Assembly (NCBI RefSeq): GCF_001905885.1
Contig: NZ_LIYH01000003.1
Coordinates: 186,001-250,000, forward strand
Direction: 5' to 3'
Length of the DNA: 64,000 nt
From: Streptomyces sp. CB03234
Lineage (GTDB): Bacteria > Actinomycetota > Actinomycetes > Streptomycetales > Streptomycetaceae
The notes beneath the pieces are model-generated. The model was not told the origin of the DNA, searched no databases, and saw only the letters and a program-made list of their open reading frames with translations. How positions within the stretch are numbered: position 1 is the first letter of the stretch; the number at the start of each line of letters is the position of its first letter. Of the stretch, positions 11,512 to 19,319 are shown piece by piece. Made by a program: the position numbers and the translations under genes.

Positions 11512-12921
11512 CTAGTTCAGGTACTGGCAGGTGGAGCGGGGGGTGTAGACGCCGTGCCCGGCGCGGCCGGTGTAGGTGCGCCGGTCGATGACGACCCGGC
11601 CGCGCGACAGGACGGTCTCGACCTGCCCGGTGACGGTCTTCCCCTCGTACGCCGAGTAGTCGACGTTCATGTGGTGGGTGGCGGCGGAGATGGTCTGCTC
11701 GGTGTGCGGGTCGTAGACGACGACGTCGGCGTCGGCGCCGGGCGCGATGGTGCCCTTCTTCGGGTACAGGCCGAACATCCTGGCGGGCGCCGCGCAGGCG
11801 ATCTCGATCCAGCGGCGGCGGCTGATGTGCCCGTCGAGGACGGCCTGGTGGAGGAGGTCCATCCGGTTCTCGACGCCGGGCAGCCCGTTGGGGATCTTGG
11901 AGAAGTCGCCCCGTCCGAGCTCCTTCTGGCCCGTGAAGCAGAAGGGGCAGTGGTCGGTGGAGACGACCTGGAGGTCGTTGGTGCGCAGGCCCCGCCACAG
12001 CGCCGCCTGGTGCTCGCGGGGCCTGAGCGGCGTACTGCACACGTACTTGGCGCCCTCGAATCCGGGCTCGGCGAGGTTGTCGGTGGACAGGAAGAGGTAC
12101 TGGGGGCAGGTCTCGCCGAAGACGTCGAGGCCCTTGTCGCGGGCGGCGGCGAGTTCGGCGACGGCCTCCTCGGCGGAGACGTGCACCACGTACAGCGGGG
12201 CCCCGCCGGCGACCCGGGCAAGCTGGATGGCGCGGTGGGTGGCCTCGGCCTCCAGGAGCACCTTGCGGACCTCGCCGTGGTAGCGGGGGTCGGTCTCGCC
12301 ACGGGCGAGGGCCTGTTCGACGAGGACGTCGATCGCGATGCCGTTCTCGGCGTGCATCATGATCAGCCCGCCGTTGACGGTGGCGCGCTGCATGGCGCGC
12401 AGGATCTGCCCGTCGTCGCTGTAGAAGACGCCGGGGTAGGCCATGAAGAGCTTGAAGGACGTGACGCCCTCCTCCACCAGCAGGTCCATCTCCTTGAGCG
12501 AGGACTCGTCGACGTCGGAGAGGATCATGTGGAAGGCGTAGTCGATGGCGCACTTGCCGTCGGCCTTGGCGTGCCAGGCGTCGAGGCCGTCGCGCAGGGC
12601 GTGGCCCCTGGTCTGGACGGCGAAGTCGACGATGGTGGTGGTGCCGCCCCACGCGGCCGCGCGGGTACCGGTCTCGAAGTCGTCGGAGGCGAAGGTCCCG
12701 CCGAAGGGCAGCTCCATGTGGGTGTGGGCGTCGACGCCGCCCGGGATGACGTACTTGCCCGTCGCGTCGATGGTCCGCTCGGCGGTCCACGACTCGGAGA
12801 CGGTGGAGCCGTGGGCGGCGAGCGCGACGATGCGGCCGTCCTCTATCAGGACGTCGGCGTGGGTCTCGTCGGTGGCGGTGATGACGAGGCCGCCTCGGAT
12901 GAGGGTGCGGGTGGTGCTCAT
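11512..12921 (-). CDS. Dihydropyrimidinase (hydantoinase)
   Basis: Cytoplasmic metal-dependent cyclic amidohydrolase that opens dihydrouracil, dihydrothymine or hydantoins to N-carbamoyl amino acids. The 469-residue protein has the full metal site: His66 and His68 in DAHTHM, the carboxylated Lys157 in TSFKLFMAYPG, His190, His247 in YVVHVSAEE, and Asp323 in STDHCPF. Length is normal for the family. It sits between the aminotransferase and the LLM gene with short gaps, in the order expected for a reductive pyrimidine degradation operon. Confidence 0.95.
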   Translation of the reverse strand: MSTTRTLIRGGLVITATDETHADVLIEDGRIVALAAHGSTVSESWTAERTIDATGKYVIPGGVDAHTHMELPFGGTFASDDFETGTRAAAWGGTTTIVDFAVQTRGHALRDGLDAWHAKADGKCAIDYAFHMILSDVDESSLKEMDLLVEEGVTSFKLFMAYPGVFYSDDGQILRAMQRATVNGGLIMMHAENGIAIDVLVEQALARGETDPRYHGEVRKVLLEAEATHRAIQLARVAGGAPLYVVHVSAEEAVAELAAARDKGLDVFGETCPQYLFLSTDNLAEPGFEGAKYVCSTPLRPREHQAALWRGLRTNDLQVVSTDHCPFCFTGQKELGRGDFSKIPNGLPGVENRMDLLHQAVLDGHISRRRWIEIACAAPARMFGLYPKKGTIAPGADADVVVYDPHTEQTISAATHHMNVDYSAYEGKTVTGQVETVLSRGRVVIDRRTYTGRAGHGVYTPRSTCQYLN

Positions 12922-12942
12922 GGCGTGGTTCGCCCCCTTGGG

Positions 12943-14226
12943 TCAGATGGAGCGCAGGGCCCGTTCGAGGATCGCGGCGCCCTCCTCGGCCTCGGCGACG
13001 GTCAGGGAGAGGGGCGGGGCGATACGCAGGACGCTGGTGTCGTGGCCGCCGCCCTTGCCGATGAGCAGCCCGCCCTCGCGGGCCGCTTCGAGGACGGCGG
13101 CGGCGGCTTGCGGGTGGGCCTCGTCCGAGCCGGGTTTCACCAGTTCGATGCCGATCATCAGGCCTCGGCCGCGCACTTCGCGTACAAGCGCGTTGCTCGC
13201 CGCGATGGCGCGCAGCCGTGCGATGAGCAGCCCGCCGACGCGCCGGGCGTTGCCCTGGAGGTCGTGTTCGAGGAGGTAGGAGAGGTTCGCGAGGCCGGCG
13301 GCCATGGTGATGGGTGAGCCGCCGAAGGTGGAGATGGAGTTGGCGTCCAGGCAGTTCATGACCTCGGCGCGGGCGACGACACCGCCGATGGACATGCCGT
13401 TGCCGATGCCCTTGGCGAAGGTGAGGATGTCGGGCGGGCCGCTCGCGGCGTGCGCCTGCCAGCCCCAGAAGTGCTCGCCGGTACGGCCCCACCCGGTCTG
13501 CACCTCGTCGGCGATCCACAGGATGCCCCGAGGGGCGAGGACCTCGCGGAACGCGGCGTACAGCCCGTCGGGCGGGGAGGTGAAGCCCCCGACGCCCTGG
13601 ATCGGCTCGGCGATCAGCGCGGCGACGTCGGCGGTGTGCCCGAGCAGGTCTTCGAGGTCGGCGACGCACGCCTCGATGAACCGCGCGTCGGTCAGGTGCG
13701 CGTACGGTCCGCGGGTGCGGACGCCGCCGTGCACGTACAGCGTCTGGAGCGGCGAGAGGGTGGTCGGCGACCAGGAGCGGTTGCCGGTGACGGACACGGC
13801 GGAGAAGGACCGGCCGTGGTAGCTGTTGCGCATCGCGAGGATCTGGTTGGTGCGGCGGTACGCGGTGGCCAGCAGCAGGGCGGTGTCGTTCGCCTCCGTA
13901 CCGGAGGTGGTGAAGAAGACGCGGGCGTCGGGGATGCCGGAGAGGTGCGCGACGCGCTCGGCGAGCTCCACCATGGGGCGGTTGAGGTAGAGGGTGGAGG
14001 AGTGGATGATCCGCCCGGCCTGTTCGGTGACGGCCTTGGTGACCTCGGGGAGGGCGTGGGCGGTCATGGTGGTGAGGATGCCGCCGAAGAAGTCGAGGTA
14101 GCGCTTGCCGGTCGCGTCCCAGACGTACCGTCCCTCGCCGTGGGTGATCTCGATGGGGTCCTGGTAGTAGAGCGAGACCCAGTCGGGGATGACGGCCCTG
14201 TGGCGGGCGTGGAGGTCGGTGTTCAC
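12943..14226 (-). CDS. Class-III aminotransferase, probable beta-alanine type
   Basis: PLP-dependent class-III aminotransferase of 427 residues. The PLP Lys is Lys272 in TFAKGIGNGMSIGG, preceded by WIADEVQTGWGRTG, which carries the cofactor Asp. The family includes AGXT2-like and beta-alanine:pyruvate transaminases. In this operon the likely job is to remove beta-alanine made by the ureidopropionase. The GTG start at 14226 overlaps the stop of the upstream ureidopropionase by four bases (GTGA), so translation is probably coupled. An upstream in-frame start exists but would overlap the neighbour by more than 50 bases. Confidence 0.9.
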   Translation of the reverse strand: MNTDLHARHRAVIPDWVSLYYQDPIEITHGEGRYVWDATGKRYLDFFGGILTTMTAHALPEVTKAVTEQAGRIIHSSTLYLNRPMVELAERVAHLSGIPDARVFFTTSGTEANDTALLLATAYRRTNQILAMRNSYHGRSFSAVSVTGNRSWSPTTLSPLQTLYVHGGVRTRGPYAHLTDARFIEACVADLEDLLGHTADVAALIAEPIQGVGGFTSPPDGLYAAFREVLAPRGILWIADEVQTGWGRTGEHFWGWQAHAASGPPDILTFAKGIGNGMSIGGVVARAEVMNCLDANSISTFGGSPITMAAGLANLSYLLEHDLQGNARRVGGLLIARLRAIAASNALVREVRGRGLMIGIELVKPGSDEAHPQAAAAVLEAAREGGLLIGKGGGHDTSVLRIAPPLSLTVAEAEEGAAILERALRSI

Positions 14227-15065
14227 GGTTGCACCAGCCCGTCGTACGCGTCGGGACGCCGGTCGCGGTAGAACGCCCACGTCTGCCGTACGTCGTCGAT
14301 GAGACGGAAGTCGAGGTCGCGGACGAGCAGTTCCTCCTCCTTGTCGGAGGCGACGTCGCCGACGAACTGGCCGCGCGGGTCGACGAAGTAGCTGGTGCCG
14401 TAGAAGTCGTTGTCCCCGTACTCCTCCTGTCCGACGCGATTGATGGCGGCGACGTAGTAGAGGTTGGCGACGGCGGCCGCGGGCTGCTCCAGCTGCCAGA
14501 GGTGGGAGGACAGGCCGCGGTGGGTGGCGGAGGGGTTGTAGACCAGCTGGGCGCCGTTCAGGCCGAGTTGGCGCCAGCCCTCGGGGAAGTGGCGGTCGTA
14601 GCAGATGTAGACGCCGACGCGGCCGACGGCGGTGTCGAAGACCGGCCAGCCGAGATTGCCGGGCCTGAAGTAGTACTTCTCCCAGAAGCCCCTGACCTGG
14701 GGGATGTGGTGCTTGCGGTATTTGCCGAGGTAGGAGCCGTCGGCGTCGATCACGGCGGCGGTGTTGTAGTAGAAGCCGGGGCCGTCGACCTCGAAGACCG
14801 GCACGACGATCACCATGCCGGTCTCACGGGCCAGCTCCCGCATGCGCCGCACGGTCGGGCCGTCGGGGACGGGCTCGGCCCAGCGGTAGTGCTCCGGCTC
14901 CTGGACCTGGCAGAAGTAGGGGGCGTTGAACACCTCTTGGAAGCCGATGACCTTGGCGCCCTGCCGGGCCGCCTCCCGGGCGTGCTCCTCATGCTTGGCG
15001 ATCATGGATTCGGTGTCGCCGGTCCAGGTCGCCTGGACGAGGGCGGCGCGCACGATGTGGGACAT
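14223..15065 (-). CDS. Nitrilase-superfamily hydrolase, probable beta-ureidopropionase
   Basis: Carbon-nitrogen hydrolase of 280 residues that would cleave N-carbamoyl-beta-alanine to beta-alanine, CO2 and ammonia. The Glu-Lys-Cys triad is complete: Glu44 in GFQEVFNAPY, Lys118 in GKYRKHHIP and Cys155 in YICYDRHFPEG. The RGFWEKYYFRPGN segment is typical of beta-ureidopropionase-like members. The start ATG at 15065 is picked because AAGGAG lies 7 bases upstream; an in-frame ATG at 15083 would include that site in the coding region. It is the first gene of the pyrimidine operon. Confidence 0.92.
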   Translation of the reverse strand: MSHIVRAALVQATWTGDTESMIAKHEEHAREAARQGAKVIGFQEVFNAPYFCQVQEPEHYRWAEPVPDGPTVRRMRELARETGMVIVVPVFEVDGPGFYYNTAAVIDADGSYLGKYRKHHIPQVRGFWEKYYFRPGNLGWPVFDTAVGRVGVYICYDRHFPEGWRQLGLNGAQLVYNPSATHRGLSSHLWQLEQPAAAVANLYYVAAINRVGQEEYGDNDFYGTSYFVDPRGQFVGDVASDKEEELLVRDLDFRLIDDVRQTWAFYRDRRPDAYDGLVQP

Positions 15066-15098
15066 GAGCTGCTCCTTCGGCACGGCGTCAGAGAGCCT

Positions 15099-15123
15099 CT
15101 ACGCACGTAGACGGGGTGCGTAG
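15099..15123. promoter_or_regulatory. Inverted repeat upstream of pyrimidine catabolism operon
   Basis: CTACGCAC (15099-15106) and GTGCGTAG (15116-15123) form perfect 8-base arms separated by 9 bases, 33 bases upstream of the first gene of the minus-strand operon. It is a candidate operator for the operon's unlinked regulator. Confidence 0.45.
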
Positions 15124-15238
15124 GAAGCGAACGTAAGCCTCGTCACATCCCTGGGCAAGACCGCCGCCATCAACCGCCGGAGTCGATCATGTTTCGTACC
15201 CGAGTGGTCCACATCGGCCAGGATGCGCAGCTTGTTGT

Positions 15239-16606
15239 TCAGGCTCCGGACAGGCCCGCGACGCGGAGGGCGTGCACCAGATCGCGCTCGTGCGACGGGG
15301 ACGTGGCGGCGAGGGCGCGGGCGGCGGACAGCAGGTGCGGCACGAGGCGGTACGGCGCGTACGCGGCGAGGCGGGCGGCGTCCTCGGCCGTACGCGACCG
15401 GACGAACGCGTCGACCAGCGCCTGGGCCTCCTCGGGCCGGCCGGCCTCGTCCAGCGCCAGCACGGCGGCGGCCGTCTCGGCGGTCGGCCGGGCCACGCCC
15501 TGGCGCAGCAGCTGCCGGGCGTCCTGGTCCCGCCCGGCGGCCGTGAGCGCCCCGGAGAGGTCCACGAGCCGCTCGGGCGGGAGGGAGGCGGCCTCCCACA
15601 GGAGGGTGGCCCAGTCGGGGGCCAGGCCGGCCCGGTGGAGCTCGGCGGCGAGCAGGGGCAGCCGGGCGGCGGGCCAGGCGGCGGCCTCGCAGAGCAGGAC
15701 GTGCGCCTCGCCGCCCCGGCCCTCGGCGCGGAGGCGCAGCAGGGCGGTGACGGTGTCGTGGGCGGCGCGGCGGGCGGCGTCATCCGGGTTCTCGTAGGGC
15801 TGTTGCGGTTTCGGCTGTTGTCGTTCTCGTTCGGGCCCGCCGTGTCCGGGGCCTTGGCCGGGGGCCTGTCCGGGGCCTTGGCCGGGGCCGCCTTGGCCGG
15901 GGCCGCCGCCGAAGCGGGCCCCGCGCGGGGCGGCGGCGGTGGGGGGCAGGTGCGGTACGGGATCGGGCTCGGGGGCGGCGTCCGGGAGGGCGTCCTCGTC
16001 CACGTCCTCGAGCCAGGCGTACCGGGCGCCCCGGGGGCGTTTCCTGGGCTTGGCGCCGGCGGCGGTACGGCTCCGCTCGCGGGGCGCGGGAGCCGGCGTT
16101 TCGGGGAGCGCCGCCAGGCGGGCGCCCAGCTCCTCGATCCGGGCCGTCGCCCTGGCATGGTCGTCGCGCACCCAGGCGAGGTCGTGGGCGAGCCGTTCCG
16201 CGTCCGGTGAGCCCTCCGGGACCGTCCCCAGCAGGGCAACCAGCTCCTCCCCGCGCCGCACCGCGCCCGCCTGCTCCCGCACCATCAGGGCGAGCCGCTC
16301 ACGCAGCGCCTCCCGGCCGCCCGGGCGCCGGTCGTGCGCGGCGGCCGCGGCGGCGTGCAGGTGCCGTACCCGTACCGCCTCCGACTCCGGCAGGGTGCCG
16401 CCCCGCACGGCGGCGAGGTCCTGGAGCAGCGACTCGACCACGTCCCAGGGCGGTACCTCCGCGCCGTCGAGGCAAGCCCGCATCCCGTCGGGGTCACGCT
16501 GCCGGAAGACGCCGTACCAGCCGCCGCCCTCGTCGAGCACCGCGACCAGGCGCCCGAGGTGGCGCGCGAACGCCTCGACCTCCTCCGGGAGGTGATGCAC
16601 CGTCAT
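15239..16606 (-). CDS. Conserved hypothetical streptomycete protein
   Basis: A 455-residue protein with a helical, Ala/Arg/Leu-rich N-terminal part (1-165), a disordered middle with Gly-Pro-Gln repeats (about 230-260, GPGQ units), and a C-terminal Ala-rich helical repeat region (about 285-455) that resembles pentatricopeptide/TPR-like solenoids. No catalytic motif or membrane segment is seen. It resembles large streptomycete proteins annotated only as hypothetical. The start ATG at 16606 lacks a strong ribosome site. Function unknown. Confidence 0.6.
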   Translation of the reverse strand: MTVHHLPEEVEAFARHLGRLVAVLDEGGGWYGVFRQRDPDGMRACLDGAEVPPWDVVESLLQDLAAVRGGTLPESEAVRVRHLHAAAAAAHDRRPGGREALRERLALMVREQAGAVRRGEELVALLGTVPEGSPDAERLAHDLAWVRDDHARATARIEELGARLAALPETPAPAPRERSRTAAGAKPRKRPRGARYAWLEDVDEDALPDAAPEPDPVPHLPPTAAAPRGARFGGGPGQGGPGQGPGQAPGQGPGHGGPERERQQPKPQQPYENPDDAARRAAHDTVTALLRLRAEGRGGEAHVLLCEAAAWPAARLPLLAAELHRAGLAPDWATLLWEAASLPPERLVDLSGALTAAGRDQDARQLLRQGVARPTAETAAAVLALDEAGRPEEAQALVDAFVRSRTAEDAARLAAYAPYRLVPHLLSAARALAATSPSHERDLVHALRVAGLSGA

Positions 16607-16679
16607 GTATGCCCCTGCCCACAGCCGACTGGAATCCTCCGGTCCGGAGGCATTCGACCTCAGCCGTGTTACGGGCGGG

Positions 16680-17072
16680 CTACGGGAGCTTTTCGGGCGT
16701 GAGTTTCACGGCGATGCCGATGTGGGGCCGCTTGCCGCGCCGCACCAGCGCCGCCGGAAGGTCGGCCAGCCAGAACTGCCAGCCGTATTTGCGCGCCAGC
16801 AGCTTGCGTACGCCCTTGAGGTCGTCCAGCAGCCGTGCCGTGCCCTCGGCGCGGGCGGCGCCGTCCGCCACGCGGCCGCGCATGTCGCACGCGGTGACGA
16901 CGACCCGGCTGTCGCGGCGCAGCCGCTTGACCTTCCAGGAGTCGACGCGGGTCCAGACGTACAGTTCGTCGCCGTCCACCGCGTACCAGACCGGTGTGGC
17001 GACCCCCGTACCGTCCTTGCGGAAGGTGGTCAGGCTGACATAGCGGCCGTGCCGCAACCCTTCAGGTATCAC
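16680..17072 (-). CDS. PPOX-class F420-dependent oxidoreductase
   Basis: Split beta-barrel (pyridoxamine-phosphate-oxidase-like) protein of 130 residues. The pattern YVSLTTFRKDGTGVATPVWYAV followed by DELYVWT and GRVADGAARAEGTARL is typical of the TIGR-type F420/FMN-binding family in actinobacteria, often of unknown substrate. GTG at 17072 is taken as start because it gives the usual family length and lies after GGGGAG; longer in-frame starts would reach into the neighbouring regulator's upstream region. Confidence 0.82.
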   Translation of the reverse strand: MIPEGLRHGRYVSLTTFRKDGTGVATPVWYAVDGDELYVWTRVDSWKVKRLRRDSRVVVTACDMRGRVADGAARAEGTARLLDDLKGVRKLLARKYGWQFWLADLPAALVRRGKRPHIGIAVKLTPEKLP

Positions 17073-17150
17073 GGCCGCGACCCTACTCCCCGAACGTCCT
17101 CGTACGCCGCCCTGGCCTCGGCGATACGTGACGCACGCGGTGTGCATCGG

Positions 17151-17402
17151 TCAGGAAGGCACCAGCGCGCACCGGGCGACGAGGTCGTCCATCGACAGGT
17201 CCAGCACCCCCGCCAGCGCCGCGACCGTGAAGAAGGCGGGGGTCGGGGCGCGACCCGTCTCGATCTTGCGGAGGGTCTCCGCCGAGAGCCCGGCGGCCGC
17301 CGCGATCTCGACCATGCTGCGCGGACCGCGCGCCTCGCACAGCAACCGACCGAGGCGCTCGCCGCGTTCGCGCTCTTCGGGGGTGAGGGGGGTTCGGACC
17401 AT
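17151..17402 (-). CDS. XRE-family HTH regulator, divergent from map
   Basis: An 83-residue protein that is almost entirely a Cro/C1-type helix-turn-helix: VEIAAAAGLSAETLRKIETG at about 31-50, then a helical tail. Such short regulators normally act as dimers on palindromic sites. It is divergently arranged with the methionine aminopeptidase gene across only 32 bases that contain the palindrome ATACCGGTAT. On its own strand, TAGTAT lies 6 bases before the ATG, so the mRNA may be leaderless. It probably represses itself and its neighbour. Confidence 0.85.
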   Translation of the reverse strand: MVRTPLTPEERERGERLGRLLCEARGPRSMVEIAAAAGLSAETLRKIETGRAPTPAFFTVAALAGVLDLSMDDLVARCALVPS

Positions 17403-17408
17403 GAGCCC

Positions 17409-17434
17409 ATACTAATACCGGTATAATAATTGGC
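17409..17434. promoter_or_regulatory. Divergent leaderless promoters with shared palindrome
   Basis: On the plus strand a perfect -10 TATAAT (17422-17427) ends 7 bases before the map ATG. On the minus strand TAGTAT (17414-17409) ends 6 bases before the regulator ATG. Both spacings fit leaderless transcripts. The palindrome ATACCGGTAT (17415-17424) lies between and overlaps the plus -10, and is the probable operator of the divergent HTH protein. Confidence 0.6.
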
Positions 17435-18202
17435 ATGGTGGAGATCAAGACCGACGCCTTCCTGGAGGCCATGCGCGCCTCGGGCCGCGTCGTCGCCGAG
17501 ACCCTGGCGGCAGTACGAGGGGCGGCGGCCCCCGGAGTCACGCTCGGCGCGCTCGACGCCGCCGCGCGCGAGGTGCTGCGCGAGGCGGGCGCGGGCTCGC
17601 CCTTCCTCGGATACCGCCCACAGTGGGCGCCGGTGCCGTTCCCGGCGGTGATCTGTACGTCCGTCAACGACGCGATCGTGCACGGCGTACCGGACGGTTA
17701 CCGGCTGCGCGACGGCGACCTCGTCAGCGTCGACTGCGGTGCCGTCCTGGACGGCTGGGTGGGCGACGCGGCGATCAGCTTCACGGTCGGGCAGGCACGC
17801 CCGGCGGACACACGGCTGATCGACACGGCGTACGAGGCGCTGGACGCGGGTATCGCGGCGGCGGTCGTCGGCAACCGCATCGGTGACATCTCGCACGCGA
17901 TCGGCCGCGTGTGCCGCGCCGCCGGGTACGGCATCCCGGACGGGTTCGGCGGCCACGGGGTGGGGCGCCGGATGCACGAGGACCCGGGCGTGCCGAACGA
18001 GGGCCGGCCGGGTCGCGGGATGCCGCTGCGCCACGGCATGGTGCTGGCCATCGAGCCGATGCTGATCGCCGGCGGCGGCGACGACCACCGCACGGACCGC
18101 GACGGCTGGACGGTCCGCACCCTGGACGGCAGCCGCGCGGCGCACACGGAACACACGGTCGCGATCACGGACGAAGGGCCGCGTGTACTGACGGCGCTGT
18201 AG
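17435..18202 (+). CDS. map: Type I methionine aminopeptidase
   Basis: Cytoplasmic dinuclear metalloprotease that removes N-terminal Met. The 255-residue protein shows the five metal ligands in order: Asp in VDCGAVLDGWVGDAAIS (two Asp), His in GFGGHGVGRRMHE, Glu in LAIEPM and Glu in HTEHTVAIT. The N-terminal CTSVNDAIVHG contains the conserved substrate His. The gene probably uses a leaderless start at 17435, with no ribosome site and a TATAAT 7 bases upstream. Pairing with a divergent HTH regulator suggests this is an accessory MetAP under specific control rather than the ribosomal-operon copy. Confidence 0.93.
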   Translation: MVEIKTDAFLEAMRASGRVVAETLAAVRGAAAPGVTLGALDAAAREVLREAGAGSPFLGYRPQWAPVPFPAVICTSVNDAIVHGVPDGYRLRDGDLVSVDCGAVLDGWVGDAAISFTVGQARPADTRLIDTAYEALDAGIAAAVVGNRIGDISHAIGRVCRAAGYGIPDGFGGHGVGRRMHEDPGVPNEGRPGRGMPLRHGMVLAIEPMLIAGGGDDHRTDRDGWTVRTLDGSRAAHTEHTVAITDEGPRVLTAL

Positions 18203-18220
18203 CCCCGGCGGGTCCCAGGG

Positions 18221-19078
18221 TCAGTAGAGGATGGACGGCAGGTACGCCCCGGCCGGCTCGCTGTAGAGGCCGATGGTCATCAGGCTCATGAGCTGCTGCA
18301 CCTTGAGCCCGTTGCCGAGACACCACTGCAACAGGGCGCTGTTGCGCGCCGGTACGAGGATGCCGGGACCGCCGAAGGCGGGCGCGGCGGCGATGAGCGC
18401 CCGGACGTCCTCCGTGGTCTCGCCGACCGCGTGGGCGAAGAAGGACAGGTCCGTGGCGTATCCGGTGATCCGTCCGCCGTGCTCGGTCACGCGGGCGGTG
18501 CCCGCCTTGAGCGCGTCGACCAGCTCTCCGCCACGGTCGGCCCCGTGGACCCTCCGGCACAGGTCGTTGCAGGCCGCCAGGTCCGCGTCCGTGGCCGCAC
18601 GCACCTCGTACCCCGGCACCGCCCCGCCGATGGGCGGGCCCTGCAGGCAGGCCACCGTCTCGCGGAACTCGAACCCGAGCCCGGCGTAGAGCGCGAACGA
18701 CCGGCAGTGGTAGCCGCTCTGCAGCAGCCGGATGCCGGGCGCCTGGCGCTCGGCCGCCCGCTGCATCACATCGAGCATGAGCCGGCGCCCGATTCCGCCG
18801 TTCTGTACGGCGGGGTCGACGGTGATCGGCCCGACGCCGGCGACGGGTGACCGCTCGTCGAGGCAGTTGCTGCCCACGATCCGGCCGTCGAGTTCGGCCA
18901 CCACGGTGTAGAAGCCGGGGTGGCCGAACACCATCCGGAACATCTCCGTGGCCGGTTCGACACCCGGTATGTCCGACCGGAACCCGTGCCCGCGGGCGAT
19001 GCCGTCGAAGGCCTCGAAGCAGATCCTGCCGCACTCCTGGGCGTCCTGCGCTCTTCCGGGACGCAGTACGAGATCCAC
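18221..19078 (-). CDS. GNAT-family N-acetyltransferase, double domain
   Basis: A 285-residue acetyltransferase-like protein. The N-terminal GNAT domain has the acetyl-CoA loop pattern VDPAVQNGGIGRRLML near 95-110. A second, weaker GNAT-like half follows, with RAATDADLAACNDLCRRVHG. The GTG at 19078 is chosen because GGAAGGAGAGG lies 5-8 bases before it. An ATG further upstream would give a poorly conserved extension. Substrate unknown. Confidence 0.8.
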   Translation of the reverse strand: MDLVLRPGRAQDAQECGRICFEAFDGIARGHGFRSDIPGVEPATEMFRMVFGHPGFYTVVAELDGRIVGSNCLDERSPVAGVGPITVDPAVQNGGIGRRLMLDVMQRAAERQAPGIRLLQSGYHCRSFALYAGLGFEFRETVACLQGPPIGGAVPGYEVRAATDADLAACNDLCRRVHGADRGGELVDALKAGTARVTEHGGRITGYATDLSFFAHAVGETTEDVRALIAAAPAFGGPGILVPARNSALLQWCLGNGLKVQQLMSLMTIGLYSEPAGAYLPSILY

Positions 19079-19202
19079 GATCGCCTCTCCTTCCGAACGG
19101 ACGGCCCACCCGGGGCCAGAGCCTCCCTTTCCATCAAACGTGCCCGCCATGTCTGCGGCAATCCGGCCGCGAAGCGGTGGGAACCCGAGTCGTGCGCAAC
19201 CC

Positions 19203-19252
19203 TTGACGCGCCCACCCGGCCCTCACATACTGGCGGCCAAATCGATTTGGCC
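19203..19252 (+). promoter_or_regulatory. Promoter and palindromic operator for the purine permease operon
   Basis: TTGACG (19203-19208) and CATACT (19226-19231) are spaced by 17 bases. The predicted start near 19238 falls inside a perfect 18-base palindrome, GGCCAAATCGATTTGGCC (19235-19252). This is the geometry of a repressor site at +1. Confidence 0.55.
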
Positions 19253-19319
19253 ACCACGATTCGTCCCCGTCTCGGGCGAGTCGCGGCCCAAACCCGAGCG
19301 AGCCGAACGGAGCTCGAAC

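Noticed and set aside
10336..13317. A 993-codon open frame on the plus strand
   Set aside because: It lies opposite three well-supported minus-strand genes and its product is a Gly/Val/Arg-rich shadow without motifs. Other long antisense frames (19134-20954, 3971-6145, 34833-37472) were rejected for the same reason.
15124..15238. A small minus-strand gene in the gap after the pyrimidine operon promoter
   Set aside because: An open frame exists but it reads through the C-terminus of the next gene in another frame, with no ribosome site or recognisable motif.
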